From Planomicrobium soli (GTDB lineage: Bacteria > Bacillota > Bacilli > Bacillales_A > Planococcaceae): a stretch of DNA of 50,989 nt. The notes beneath the pieces were generated by a model. It saw only the letters and a list, made by a program, of their open reading frames with translations. It searched no databases and was not told the DNA's origin. Numbering within the stretch: position 1 is the first letter of the stretch; every line of letters begins with the position of its first letter. Positions 9,982 through 20,943 of the stretch are shown here, piece after piece. The stretch is taken from assembly GCF_003014655.1 (NCBI RefSeq), contig NZ_PYAT01000018.1:1-50989 (forward strand). Reading direction: 5' to 3'. Both the position numbers and the translations under genes were made by a program.

Positions 9982-10234
9982 GCATTTCTTCTACGTGCTG
10001 GAATGTATTGATGGTTCTTACTATGCCGGGTACACAAATGATCTGGAGAAACGGCTTGCTGCACACAACGCCGGTAAAGGCGCGAAATACACACGGGCAA
10101 AAGGACCAGTCAAGGTGATTCACCAGGAAACCTTTGAAACAAAACCGTTGGCTATGAAAGCGGAATATGCTTTCAAGCAATTATCAAAAACACAAAAAAT
10201 CCGTTATATTGCGGAAGGAAAGAAGGGCACTTGA
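9968..10234 (+). CDS. yazA: GIY-YIG nuclease family protein YazA
   Basis: A single-domain 88-residue GIY-YIG protein of the UPF0213/YazA type. The signature appears as YVL (residues 9-11) and YAG (19-21), with the expected arginine R29 and histidine H33. Family proteins are related to the SLX1/UvrC nuclease domain. The physiological substrate is unknown to me. It overlaps both neighbours (trmN6 by 14 bases, rsmI by one base), so all three form one operon. Confidence 0.92.
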   Translation: MATNEHFFYVLECIDGSYYAGYTNDLEKRLAAHNAGKGAKYTRAKGPVKVIHQETFETKPLAMKAEYAFKQLSKTQKIRYIAEGKKGT

Positions 10235-11103
10235 TGAATTCCCAAAAAAGCTTTCAGGAAAAGCGGCCGACGCTTTATTTAGTTGCCACTCCCATTGGCA
10301 ATTTGGAAGATATGACAATCCGTGCCCTGCGGATTTTAAAAGAAGTTGATGTGATTGCGGCGGAAGATACACGAAATACAAAACACTTATGCAATTACTT
10401 TGAGATTCAAACGAAATTGACAAGCTACCACGAACATAACCAAGAAAGCGGCGGCTTTAAAATTCTCTCTTATTTAAATGAAGGAAAATCCGTAGCATTG
10501 GTCAGCGATGCCGGTATGCCATGCATTTCCGATCCGGGTGAAGATATCGTCAAACGAGTGATTGCCGAAGGCTATCCGGTAGTACCGATTCCAGGTGCAA
10601 ATGCGGCGCTTAGTGCACTGATCGTTTCCGGCATTGCACCGCAGCCGTTCTTATTTTATGGATTTGTATCGCGAAATAAAAAAGAGCGTCAGGCAGAACT
10701 TGAAAAGTTGAGCCAAAAAGAAGAAACACTCATCTTTTATGAAGCACCGCACCGCCTAAAAGAAAGCTTGAAAAGCATTCAAAAAACTTTTGGTAACGAA
10801 CGCAAAATTGTTTTGGCACGAGAAGTAACTAAAAAGTTTGAGGAATTTTTAAGAGGAACTGTAGAAGAGGCTGTAGCCTGGACCGAACAAAACGAAATTC
10901 GGGGAGAGTTTTGCATTGTAATAGAAGGAAACGAATTGCCTAATCTTATTGAAAGCGAAAAATGGTGGGAATCGCTGTCGATCGAAGAGCATGTAAATGA
11001 ATTAATTGAACGCAACAACTTAACTTCAAAAGAAGCGATCAAGGAAGTGTCAATCGCTCGCAATGTATCGAAACGGGAAATTTATCAAGCTTATCACATC
11101 TAA
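10234..11103 (+). CDS. rsmI: 16S rRNA (cytidine1402-2'-O)-methyltransferase
   Basis: RsmI adds the 2'-O-methyl group to C1402 in the decoding centre of 16S rRNA. The 289-residue product has the tetrapyrrole-methylase fold, seen as LVATPIGNLEDMTIRAL near the N-terminus, AEDTRNT, SDAGMPCISDPG and PIPGANAALSALI. The start is taken as ATG in the TGATG overlap with yazA; an in-frame TTG precedes it by one codon. A strong bidirectional terminator follows. Confidence 0.95.
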   Translation: MNSQKSFQEKRPTLYLVATPIGNLEDMTIRALRILKEVDVIAAEDTRNTKHLCNYFEIQTKLTSYHEHNQESGGFKILSYLNEGKSVALVSDAGMPCISDPGEDIVKRVIAEGYPVVPIPGANAALSALIVSGIAPQPFLFYGFVSRNKKERQAELEKLSQKEETLIFYEAPHRLKESLKSIQKTFGNERKIVLAREVTKKFEEFLRGTVEEAVAWTEQNEIRGEFCIVIEGNELPNLIESEKWWESLSIEEHVNELIERNNLTSKEAIKEVSIARNVSKREIYQAYHI

Positions 11104-11137
11104 AAAACCGGAGTGCTTTAAAGCACTCCGGTTTTAC
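11104..11137. terminator. Bidirectional terminator between rsmI and abrB
   Basis: AAAACCGGAGTGCTTT and AAAGCACTCCGGTTTT form a perfect 16-base palindromic stem with A and T tails. It can stop transcription from both convergent genes. Confidence 0.9.
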
Positions 11138-11145
11138 TATTGAGC

Positions 11146-11424
11146 TTAATTTTTTAAGTTGTTTTGGATCTCTTTCATAAGCATTTCTGCGCCTTCAGGA
11201 CTTAAAATCAATTTGCCACCGACAAGTTGCATGTTTTCATCAGAAACTTCTCCTGTAACTGCACAAGTCATATTCGGCAAATACTTTTTCAAGATAATTT
11301 TGTCATCATCTACATAAATTTCCAAAGCATCTTTTTCTGCGATCCCCAATGTACGGCGTAATTCGATTGGAATAACCACACGACCTAACTCGTCAACTTT
11401 ACGTACAATACCTGTTGATTTCAT
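11146..11424 (-). CDS. abrB: Transition-state regulator AbrB
   Basis: The 92-residue product is closely similar to B. subtilis AbrB. The N-terminal swapped-hairpin DNA-binding domain is clear (MKSTGIVRKVDELGRVVIPI, then LRRTLGIAEKDALEIYV), and the C-terminal multimerisation part contains CAVTGEVSDEN with the expected cysteine. AbrB represses post-exponential genes during growth. The ribosome-binding site is AAGGGGGAT. Upstream lie a near-consensus promoter and two Spo0A-type boxes in the transcribed leader. In the B. subtilis map abrB also sits between rsmI and metG on the opposite strand. Confidence 0.97.
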   Translation of the reverse strand: MKSTGIVRKVDELGRVVIPIELRRTLGIAEKDALEIYVDDDKIILKKYLPNMTCAVTGEVSDENMQLVGGKLILSPEGAEMLMKEIQNNLKN

Positions 11425-11457
11425 CTAAATATCCCCCTTAAATTTTGTTTGCATTTA

Positions 11458-11474
11458 TTCGTCAAAATTCGACA
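11458..11474 (-). promoter_or_regulatory. Tandem Spo0A boxes (0A boxes) in the abrB leader
   Basis: Read on the minus strand the sequence is TGTCGAATTTTGACGAA: two exact matches to the 0A-box core TGNCGAA, spaced 10 bases start to start. They lie about 14-30 bases downstream of the predicted abrB transcription start, where Spo0A~P represses abrB in B. subtilis. A third exact TGTCGAA is on the minus strand at 11645-11651, upstream of the metG promoter. Confidence 0.65.
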
Positions 11475-11494
11475 TTTACCACTTCCTGTCATAA

Positions 11495-11523
11495 ATCATA
11501 CCAAGTACTGGCAATTAGGTCAA
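11495..11523 (-). promoter_or_regulatory. SigA promoter of abrB
   Basis: On the minus strand TTGACC (11523-11518), a 17-base spacer and TATGAT (11500-11495). Two mismatches in total and ideal spacing; the predicted start is about 65 bases before the abrB ATG. Confidence 0.7.
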
Positions 11524-11693
11524 TAAAAAACTATCGAAATCATAATAAAATTTCGGAATATCGCATACAAATATGCTGTAATAATGTCTTTTTCCATAAT
11601 TTTTATAAAAAAATGAAAAAGGAAATATATTGAACTTTATGTGTTTCGACAGTTGAAATAAATTGTCGACAAAGAGCGATTTAAATTGAAAGA
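11524..11693. other. AT-rich divergent intergenic region between abrB and metG
   Basis: This is the middle of the 331-base gap between abrB and metG. It is very AT-rich with no credible gene. It contains a small inverted repeat (CGAAAT...ATTTCG near 11533-11553), the third 0A-like box (11645-11651) and an imperfect TCGACA...TGTCGA repeat (11646-11669). Only the 0A-like motif has a recognisable meaning. Confidence 0.5.
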
Positions 11694-13723
<2,030 letters not shown>

Positions 13724-13733
13724 ACTGAAAAGC

Positions 13734-13771
13734 AAATCAGCCTTCTCTTTAGAGGAGGCTGATTTTTTATG
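13734..13771 (+). terminator. Terminator after metG
   Basis: AAATCAGCCT pairs with AGGCTGATTT around TCTCTTTAGAGG, followed by a T-run. Confidence 0.85.
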
Positions 13772-13910
13772 GGAATTTCGTATCAGAAAAAACAAGATTT
13801 TCTGCGCTTGAAATGAAAATAACATCTTTTGTTATACAAATGTAATGTTTATGTGAAGAAAGAAACAGGTCAAACCATTAAAATAGATTTTAATGTGAGG
13901 AGAATGATGA

Positions 13911-14678
13911 ATGTTTATCGATACCCATGTGCATTTAAATGCAGACCAATATGATGAAGATTTAACAGAAGTCATTGAACGGGCAAGAGAAAATAACGTA
14001 GCAAAAATGGTGGTCATCGGTTTTGACCGCAAAACAATAGAACGCGCAATGGCGCTTGCAGAAAAGTACGAGTTTATCTATGCAGTTGTTGGTTGGCATC
14101 CTGTTGATGCTATCGACTGCACAGAAGAGGACTTAACGTGGGTTGAAGAGTTGTCGGCTCACCCGAAAGTAGTAGGAATCGGCGAAACAGGCTTGGATTA
14201 TTACTGGGACAAATCTCCGAAAGAGATTCAACAAGAAGTATTCCGCAAACAGATCCGCCTCGCAAAACGAGTGAACTTGCCTATTATTATCCACAACCGA
14301 GATGCAACTGAAGATGTTTTGCGCATTTTAAGAGAAGAAGATGCGAAATCAATAGGTGGCGTTATGCATTGCTTCGGCGGCAGTGTAGAAACTGCACGCG
14401 AAAGCATTGCGATGAATTTTATGATTTCGCTCGGTGGACCGGTAACGTTCAAAAATGCCAAACAGCCTAAAAAGGTCGCAGAGATGATTTCGCTTGATCA
14501 TTTAATGATTGAGACAGATGCTCCTTACTTGGCGCCCCATCCTTACCGAGGAAAACGCAACGAGCCATCATATGTGCCGCTTGTTGCTGAAGAAATTGCC
14601 CGGTTGAAGGGAATTACAATAGAAGAAGTGGCTAAGGCTACAACACGCAATGCCGAGAAATTTTTCAAGTTATCGTAA
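13911..14678 (+). CDS. tatD: TatD family metal-dependent hydrolase (YabD)
   Basis: A 255-residue TIM-barrel hydrolase of the TatD family, whose members act as 3'-5' exonucleases or DNases. Metal ligands expected for the family are visible: H6 and H8 (DTHVHLN), the glutamate in GIGETGLDYYW, the histidine of IIHNRDA, HCFGG, and the aspartate in IETDAPYLAP. Length and position after metG match yabD of B. subtilis. GAGGAG lies about 8 bases before the ATG. The in vivo substrate is unknown. Confidence 0.93.
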   Translation: MFIDTHVHLNADQYDEDLTEVIERARENNVAKMVVIGFDRKTIERAMALAEKYEFIYAVVGWHPVDAIDCTEEDLTWVEELSAHPKVVGIGETGLDYYWDKSPKEIQQEVFRKQIRLAKRVNLPIIIHNRDATEDVLRILREEDAKSIGGVMHCFGGSVETARESIAMNFMISLGGPVTFKNAKQPKKVAEMISLDHLMIETDAPYLAPHPYRGKRNEPSYVPLVAEEIARLKGITIEEVAKATTRNAEKFFKLS

Positions 14679-14709
14679 AAAGTGACAAAATGGGAAATAC
14701 TCGTATAAG

Positions 14710-14738
14710 TTGACACCTTGAATTTGGAGCTATACAAT
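14710..14738 (+). promoter_or_regulatory. SigA promoter of the G5/3D-domain gene
   Basis: A perfect TTGACA (14710-14715), 17-base spacer and TACAAT (14733-14738), about 29 bases before the chosen TTG start. Confidence 0.7.
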
Positions 14739-14766
14739 CACACAGGTGAATGAAGGAGGAGTTATT

Positions 14767-16062
14767 TTGTCAAGAGAAGCAAATAATAGTAAAGCTGCAA
14801 AATCTTTCAAAGGCAAGTCGCTAGTCGCTACTATCATTACTGTTTTGATGTTTGCAGCTGTATTAACTTTCGCTATATATGAAGGTACAAAGAATACAAT
14901 TACGATAACCGCTAATGGCCAGACTAAAGAAGTCAAAACCCATGCGAAAACAGTAGGGGAATTTCTAAAAGAGCAAGAAATCAAAGTAACTGAGGACGAT
15001 TACTTGAGCCAATCGGCAAGCGCATCAATCGAAGGGGATACCAAGATTGAATGGGACGAAGCAGAACAGTATACCGTGACGGTAGACGGGGAAACCAAGA
15101 CTGCGCGTACTACTAAAAATACCGTAGCTGATATTTTAGCTAAAGCTGAAATTGAAGTAACAGAACATGATAAAGTTTCACCTGCATTAAAAGAAGAAGT
15201 AGATGAGGACACGGCAATATCTGTAGACAAAGCATTCGAGGTCACGCTCTTAGATGGTTTGGAAAAGAAAAAAGCATGGTCCACTTCGACTACGGTCGCT
15301 GACTTTTTAAAACAGCAGAAAGTCTCTTTAAGCGAACTTGACCGAGTTGAAAAAGGAATGGACGAAAAGGTCCTTCCAAATTCTGAGGTCAAAATTGTTC
15401 GTGTAGAAAAGGTCACCGATGTAGTTGAAGATTCTGTGAAATTTGCAGCTGAAACGAAGAAAGATTCTTCTCTTTTAAAAGGGGAAGAAAAAATCGTGCA
15501 AAAAGGTGAAAAAGGCGTTGTTAAAAAAACATACGCAGTTGTAAAAGAAAACGGCAAGGAAGTAAAACGGGATTTGAAAAAAGAGAAAGTTGTCAAAGAA
15601 CCGAAAAAACAAATTACCGCAGTCGGAACTAAAGTGGTGGTAGCTGCTGTATCACGCGGCAAAGATACAACTCGTGCAACGAAAAAAGAAGCAGCGCAAG
15701 AAAAGACTGTAAAAGCATCTGCATCTGTTAAAAAAGCAGAACCTAAGGCAGAGAAAGCATCCGAGCCGGCGGGCAAAGAGCTGATTGTTTCTGCTACAGC
15801 TTATACTGCTAGTTGTGCAGGCTGTTCAGGTATTACGGCAACAGGCATTAACTTAAAATCAAATCCAGGCCTTAAAGTGATTGCTGTAGATCCAAGTGTC
15901 ATTCCTCTTGGCTCAAAAGTTTGGGTTGAAGGCTATGGCCACGCTATTGCAGGTGACACAGGCGGAGCGATTAAAGGAAATAAAATCGACTTGTTCATAG
16001 CTGACCAATCAGCAGCGCTTGCATTTGGCCGCAAACAAGTAAAAATCAAAATACTCAATTAA
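14767..16062 (+). CDS. yabE: YabE-like protein with DUF348 repeats, G5 and 3D domains
   Basis: A 431-residue, probably membrane-anchored cell-wall protein. Residues about 18-38 form one hydrophobic segment. Three DUF348-type repeats follow (each ending like TVGEFLKEQ or TVADFLKQQ), then a G5 domain, a Lys/Ala/Glu-rich linker (about residues 290-335) and a C-terminal 3D domain from about residue 338, with its three aspartates in AVDPSV, AGDTGG and KIDLF. The fold is shared by resuscitation-promoting and lytic-transglycosylase-like proteins, so a role in peptidoglycan remodelling is likely but not shown. The TTG start is preferred because AAGGAGGAG lies 7 bases upstream; an earlier in-frame GTG (14746) precedes this site. 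Confidence 0.9.
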   Translation: MSREANNSKAAKSFKGKSLVATIITVLMFAAVLTFAIYEGTKNTITITANGQTKEVKTHAKTVGEFLKEQEIKVTEDDYLSQSASASIEGDTKIEWDEAEQYTVTVDGETKTARTTKNTVADILAKAEIEVTEHDKVSPALKEEVDEDTAISVDKAFEVTLLDGLEKKKAWSTSTTVADFLKQQKVSLSELDRVEKGMDEKVLPNSEVKIVRVEKVTDVVEDSVKFAAETKKDSSLLKGEEKIVQKGEKGVVKKTYAVVKENGKEVKRDLKKEKVVKEPKKQITAVGTKVVVAAVSRGKDTTRATKKEAAQEKTVKASASVKKAEPKAEKASEPAGKELIVSATAYTASCAGCSGITATGINLKSNPGLKVIAVDPSVIPLGSKVWVEGYGHAIAGDTGGAIKGNKIDLFIADQSAALAFGRKQVKIKILN

Positions 16063-16073
16063 TCTGATAAACA

Positions 16074-16112
16074 AAAAAGCTTTCTTGGGAACTCCCAGGA
16101 AAGCTTTTTCTT
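16074..16112 (+). terminator. Terminator after yabE
   Basis: AAAAAGCTTTC and GAAAGCTTTTT form a long stem with an inner TGGGA/TCCCA pairing, followed by a T-run. Confidence 0.85.
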
Positions 16113-16173
16113 TTTACAGGATTGCTGGGCACCGTGTAGAATAAAACGTAATGTTTGGAAGTGAGGATGACGA

Positions 16174-17609
<1,436 letters not shown>

Positions 17610-17676
17610 ACGTTCAGTTTTTATGGCAAGTCTGTCATACACCTCAAACTATAGAGATATTTCGGATAAAAAAATA

Positions 17677-17706
17677 TTGACATCTCCTATAGGGCGCTGA
17701 TAAAAT
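17677..17706 (+). promoter_or_regulatory. Upstream veg promoter
   Basis: Perfect TTGACA (17677-17682), 18-base spacer, TAAAAT (17701-17706). Confidence 0.6.
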
Positions 17707-17718
17707 TATAAATTTATT

Positions 17719-17747
17719 TTGACTTATTACTTGATCTATGGTAGAGT
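17719..17747 (+). promoter_or_regulatory. Downstream veg promoter
   Basis: TTGACT (17719-17724), 17-base spacer, TAGAGT (17742-17747). The predicted start near 17754 leaves a leader of only about 19 bases that begins inside the right arm of the inverted repeat. Two veg promoters are also known in B. subtilis. Confidence 0.6.
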
Positions 17748-17772
17748 TTGTCTATAGTGAGGTGTAGACAAG

Positions 17773-18036
17773 ATGCCCAAAACTTTGGCGGATATTAAAA
17801 AATCGTTGGATCTACATGTAGGAAAACGATTGCTTTTGAAGGCAAACGGAGGACGCAAGAAAACGGTCGAACGCAGTGGAATTTTGCGCGAAACGTATCA
17901 CTCCGTGTTCGTGATTGAACTAGATCAAGATGAGCATGCATTTGAACGTGTGTCTTACAGCTACGCAGACATTTTAACAGAAGCAGTAGAAATTACTGTA
18001 GAAGAAGGAACAGCAGACGAACTTGTTGTTAGATAA
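17773..18036 (+). CDS. veg: Veg protein
   Basis: The 87-residue product matches the Veg family throughout ([19 protein letters not shown], then [17 protein letters not shown]). Veg is a small, abundant SH3-like/DUF1021 protein. In B. subtilis it stimulates biofilm gene expression by opposing SinR and has been linked to spore outgrowth; the molecular role is unclear. The ribosome-binding site GAGGTG is 7 bases before the ATG. In B. subtilis sspF follows veg; here a terminator and ispE follow. Confidence 0.95.
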   Translation: MPKTLADIKKSLDLHVGKRLLLKANGGRKKTVERSGILRETYHSVFVIELDQDEHAFERVSYSYADILTEAVEITVEEGTADELVVR

Positions 18037-18060
18037 TGAACTTTATTTTTATATTTTTTA

Positions 18061-18103
18061 AAACTCATGAGCTGTTATTTTAACAGAATGTGGGTTTTTT
18101 TGT
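18061..18103 (+). terminator. Terminator after veg
   Basis: AAACTCAT...CTGTTA and TAACAG...ATGTGGGTTT form a long stem with G-T pairs, followed by TTTTTTT. Confidence 0.75.
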
Positions 18104-18180
18104 TTCTTCTCTCCATTTCGCCCCAATTCCTCGCATTGTGTTAAAATAGTCTTCATTAGACTATAAAAGGAGGCAGTGGG

Positions 18181-19044
18181 ATGCTCTACGTGAAGGCGCC
18201 TGCCAAAATCAATTTAACATTGGACGTGCTGTATAAACGTCCAGACAATTACCATGAAATTGAAATGATTATGACGACTGTTGATTTGTCAGACCGCATT
18301 GGACTGATGGGGACGGCAAAAGGCATACATATTGAATCGGCTGACCGCTTTGTACCCAATGATTCCCGCAATTTGGCTTACCAAGCAGCTCAGCTCATCA
18401 AGGATACATTTAATATATCAACAGGTGTCATCATTCATTTAGACAAACAAATTCCTGTGGCTGCCGGACTTGCCGGCGGAAGCAGCGACGCAGCAGCAAC
18501 GCTAAAAGGGTTGAACAAGTTATGGCAGCTGAATTTGTCATTAGATGAATTAGCGGAACTGGGCGCTAAAATCGGCTCTGATGTTTCTTTTTGCGTGTAT
18601 GGGGGAACTGCTCTGGCAAAAGGGCGAGGGGAAATTATTCAAGAATTGCCCGCACCGCCAAATTGTTGGGTCATTTTGGCGAAGCCGACGATTGGAGTCT
18701 CTACTGCTGACGTATACGGTGCATTTGATCCCGTAAAGGCAGAACATCCAAACACGCAGGAAATGATTAAAGCGCTCCAGACGGGTGACTATGATGCCAT
18801 GTGTTCCAATCTTGGCAACGCATTGGAAAGTGTAACATTGAATCTTTATCCGGAAGTTTCACAGATTAAAGAACAGATGAAAAAGTTCGGCGCTGACGCT
18901 GTGTTGATGAGTGGCAGCGGACCTACTGTATTCGGCCTGGTTCATCAAGAAGCTCGCATTCCCCGAATTTATAATGGGTTAAGAGGATTTTGCTCAGAAG
19001 TTTACGCCGTCCGCCTTATTGGTGAACGGGATTCTCTTGCTTAA
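18181..19044 (+). CDS. ispE: 4-(cytidine 5'-diphospho)-2-C-methyl-D-erythritol kinase
   Basis: IspE phosphorylates CDP-methylerythritol in the MEP pathway to isoprenoids. The 287-residue GHMP kinase shows [20 protein letters not shown] at the N-terminus, the ATP motif [17 protein letters not shown] near 95-111 and [12 protein letters not shown] near the C-terminus. AGGAGGCAGTGGG precedes the ATG. An extended -10 (TGTTAAAAT, ending at 18147) is a possible promoter without a recognisable -35. Confidence 0.96.
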   Translation: MLYVKAPAKINLTLDVLYKRPDNYHEIEMIMTTVDLSDRIGLMGTAKGIHIESADRFVPNDSRNLAYQAAQLIKDTFNISTGVIIHLDKQIPVAAGLAGGSSDAAATLKGLNKLWQLNLSLDELAELGAKIGSDVSFCVYGGTALAKGRGEIIQELPAPPNCWVILAKPTIGVSTADVYGAFDPVKAEHPNTQEMIKALQTGDYDAMCSNLGNALESVTLNLYPEVSQIKEQMKKFGADAVLMSGSGPTVFGLVHQEARIPRIYNGLRGFCSEVYAVRLIGERDSLA

Positions 19045-19088
19045 ACACGTATATTTATGGTAAGTTTTCATTAAATTATTCGTGTTTA
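19041..19088. repeat. Inverted repeat before purR, possible PurR operator
   Basis: TAAACACG (19042-19049) and CGTGTTTA (19081-19088) are perfect inverse copies flanking 31 bases directly upstream of purR. Each is a partial match to the B. subtilis PurBox (AWWWCCGAACWWT, about 9-10 of 13). The distance is larger than in classic paired PurBoxes, so the assignment is weak. Confidence 0.3.
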
Positions 19089-19100
19089 GGAGAGTGCAAG

Positions 19101-19928
19101 ATGAAGTGGAAACGAAGCGAACGGTTAGTTGACATGACGCATTATTTGTTGGAACACCCACATAAACTAATTCCGCTTACATATTTCTCGGATTTATATC
19201 AATCTGCCAAGTCATCGATAAGTGAAGACTTGGGAATTGTAAAGGAAACGTTTGAAGAAAAAGGCATCGGCTTGCTGTTGACCGTACCGGGAGCGGCAGG
19301 CGGGGTAAAGTATGTACCTAAACTTCATGTGGAAGAAATTAAGACCATTGTAAAAGAATTGATGGATGATTTAAGCCACTCCGATCGGTTATTGCCTGGC
19401 GGCTATCTGTATATGACGGACGTACTCGGCAATCCAAGTATGATGAATCGTGTTGGCAAGGTGTTTGCTTCCGCGTTTGCCAATGAGAAAATTGACGTTA
19501 TTATGACAGTGGCAACAAAAGGAATTCCGATTGCCCATGCAATTGCCCGCCACCTAAACGTTCCAGTCGTTATAGTTAGACGGGACAGCAAAGTGACGGA
19601 AGGGTCTACTGTCAGCATCAATTATGTATCTGGTTCGTCTCGGCGTATCCAGACAATGGTATTGTCCAAGCGCAGCATGAAAAGCGGTCAGCGCGTGCTG
19701 ATTACGGATGATTTCATGAAGGTTGGCGGAACGATGAACGGCATGAAAAACCTGCTTGAAGAATTCGAATGCACGCTTGCCGGCGTTGCTGTATTAGTGG
19801 AAGCAGAACATGCGGACGAACGGCTGGTCGAAAATTATTTATCACTCATTAAATTGCATGAAGTAAGCGAAAAAGAACGTACCATTGCTTTAGAAGAAGG
19901 AAACTATTTTTCTAATGGAGGGATTTAA
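19101..19928 (+). CDS. purR: Pur operon repressor PurR
   Basis: PurR (275 residues) represses purine synthesis genes and senses PRPP. It has an N-terminal winged-helix domain ([20 protein letters not shown] onward) and a C-terminal phosphoribosyltransferase-like domain with the PRPP motif [15 protein letters not shown] near residues 200-214. Ribosome-binding site AGGAGAG. ridA begins one base after the stop, as in the purR-yabJ operon of Bacillus. A perfect inverted repeat upstream may reflect autoregulation. Confidence 0.96.
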   Translation: MKWKRSERLVDMTHYLLEHPHKLIPLTYFSDLYQSAKSSISEDLGIVKETFEEKGIGLLLTVPGAAGGVKYVPKLHVEEIKTIVKELMDDLSHSDRLLPGGYLYMTDVLGNPSMMNRVGKVFASAFANEKIDVIMTVATKGIPIAHAIARHLNVPVVIVRRDSKVTEGSTVSINYVSGSSRRIQTMVLSKRSMKSGQRVLITDDFMKVGGTMNGMKNLLEEFECTLAGVAVLVEAEHADERLVENYLSLIKLHEVSEKERTIALEEGNYFSNGGI

Positions 19929-19929
19929 G

Positions 19930-20307
19930 ATGAAATATGTAGCTACAGACAAAGCACCAGCAGCAATCGGGCCTTACTCACAAGGAATCGTCGCGGGAGA
20001 CTTGTTTTACAGCTCGGGCCAAATACCGTTGACGCCATCTGGCGATCTTGTTCTAGGAACCATTGAAGACCAAGCGCATCAAGTGTTCGCCAATTTGAAA
20101 GCCGTCCTGGCAGAAGCAGGTTCTTCACTTGATCAAGTGGTGAAAGCAACAGTATTTATCAAGAACATGGATGATTTCGCCTTGTTGAATGAAGTCTATG
20201 CAACTTATTTTGGGGACCATAAACCGGCTCGGTCAACTGTGGAAGTGGCGCGCCTGCCGAAAGATGCAAAAGTAGAAATTGAAGTAATCGCAAAAGTAGT
20301 AAACTAA
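19930..20307 (+). CDS. ridA: RidA family 2-iminobutanoate/2-iminopropanoate deaminase (YabJ)
   Basis: The 125-residue RidA/YER057c/UK114-type protein hydrolyses reactive enamine/imine intermediates. Family marks are [12 protein letters not shown] near the N-terminus, FYSSGQIPL, and [20 protein letters not shown] with the substrate-binding arginine near the C-terminus. An upstream in-frame ATG (19915) is rejected because GGAGGG (19918-19923) is placed for the ATG at 19930. It is co-transcribed with purR, and in B. subtilis YabJ affects PurR regulation. Confidence 0.95.
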   Translation: MKYVATDKAPAAIGPYSQGIVAGDLFYSSGQIPLTPSGDLVLGTIEDQAHQVFANLKAVLAEAGSSLDQVVKATVFIKNMDDFALLNEVYATYFGDHKPARSTVEVARLPKDAKVEIEVIAKVVN

Positions 20308-20332
20308 ACCGCCTATTAGGCGGTTTTATTTT
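20306..20332 (+). terminator. Terminator after ridA
   Basis: AAACCGCC and GGCGGTTT around TATTA, followed by TATTTTT. The stem overlaps the ridA stop codon. Confidence 0.8.
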
Positions 20333-20374
20333 TAGGTCTGTTAATTAAATTTTCTAATAAATTTTGTAATTTAT

Positions 20375-20401
20375 GAAGGAGATTAGTCCTTTGTGACGAA
20401 T
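20375..20401 (+). promoter_or_regulatory. SigH-type promoter of spoVG
   Basis: GAAGGAGAT (20375-20383), 14 bases, GAAT (20398-20401). This fits the SigH pattern RWAGGAWWT...GAAT with one mismatch and has the same spacing as the spoVG promoter of B. subtilis as I recall it. No good SigA promoter is seen in the 109 bases before spoVG. Confidence 0.55.
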
Positions 20402-20449
20402 ACCATACAGAGCTTCATAAAATTACATCCTGGGGAGTGGTGAGAAGAA

Positions 20450-20734
20450 ATGGAAGTAACCGATGTGAGATTAAGGCGCGTACAGACAGATGGCCGCATG
20501 AGAGCAATCGCTTCTATCACATTAGACAATGAGTTTGTGGTGCATGATATTCGAGTAATTGATGGCAATGAGGGGCTGTTTGTAGCAATGCCAAGCAAAC
20601 GGACACCAGACGGAGAATTTCGTGATATTGCCCATCCGATTAATTCCGGTACAAGGAGCAAACTTCAAGAAGCTGTTTTAACTGCATATGAACAAAGTGA
20701 AAATGATCCGGTTTTTGAGGAAGCCGGCGTTTAA
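20450..20734 (+). CDS. spoVG: SpoVG family RNA/DNA-binding regulator
   Basis: The 94-residue SpoVG is recognised by [20 protein letters not shown], then [20 protein letters not shown] and the C-terminal DIAHPINS. Named for a sporulation phenotype, it is widespread in non-spore-formers (Listeria, Staphylococcus), where it is a global nucleic-acid-binding regulator. Spacing and order between ridA and glmU match Bacillus. The ribosome-binding site GGGGAGTGG lies before the ATG. Confidence 0.96.
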   Translation: MEVTDVRLRRVQTDGRMRAIASITLDNEFVVHDIRVIDGNEGLFVAMPSKRTPDGEFRDIAHPINSGTRSKLQEAVLTAYEQSENDPVFEEAGV

Positions 20735-20746
20735 CACTTGCAACTT

Positions 20747-20781
20747 AAAGAGCCTTCTGCGAAAAATAGGGCTCTTTTTTT
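20747..20781 (+). terminator. Terminator after spoVG
   Basis: AAAGAGCC pairs with GGGCTCTTT (20769-20777), followed by TTTTT. Confidence 0.8.
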
Positions 20782-20824
20782 ATGGCCTTGCCGTAATGTT
20801 AAGGCAATGTCATACCCTAGAATC

Positions 20825-20853
20825 TTGAATTGTCAAGGTTTTTCCGCTATAGT
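20825..20853 (+). promoter_or_regulatory. Candidate SigA promoter of glmU
   Basis: TTGAAT (20825-20830), 17-base spacer, TATAGT (20848-20853), about 90 bases before the glmU ATG. No riboswitch-like fold was recognised in the leader. Confidence 0.5.
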
Positions 20854-20943
20854 CAATAAGGAAATGTTAATCGTTAATTACTAATTAGTTAAGTTGCCAC
20901 GATAAAGGTTTAGGATAAAAAATTAGGTGATGGAGGTCAAGGA

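Larger units (their letters stand above)
17638..17766. repeat. Long-range inverted repeat flanking the veg promoters
   Basis: TACACCTCAAACTATAGA (17638-17655) and TCTATAGTGAGGTGTA (17751-17766) are reverse complements apart from a two-base AA insertion in the first arm. The right arm contains the veg ribosome-binding site GAGGTG. The left arm is upstream of both veg promoters, so only RNA read through from rsmA would carry both arms. A DNA-looping operator is an alternative. Confidence 0.55.

Noticed and set aside
15000..15776. Long minus-strand reading frame of 258 codons inside yabE
   Set aside because: It mirrors the codon pattern of the G5/3D-domain gene, is Ser/Phe/Thr-rich low complexity, and has no ribosome-binding site. 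The plus-strand protein has recognisable domains.
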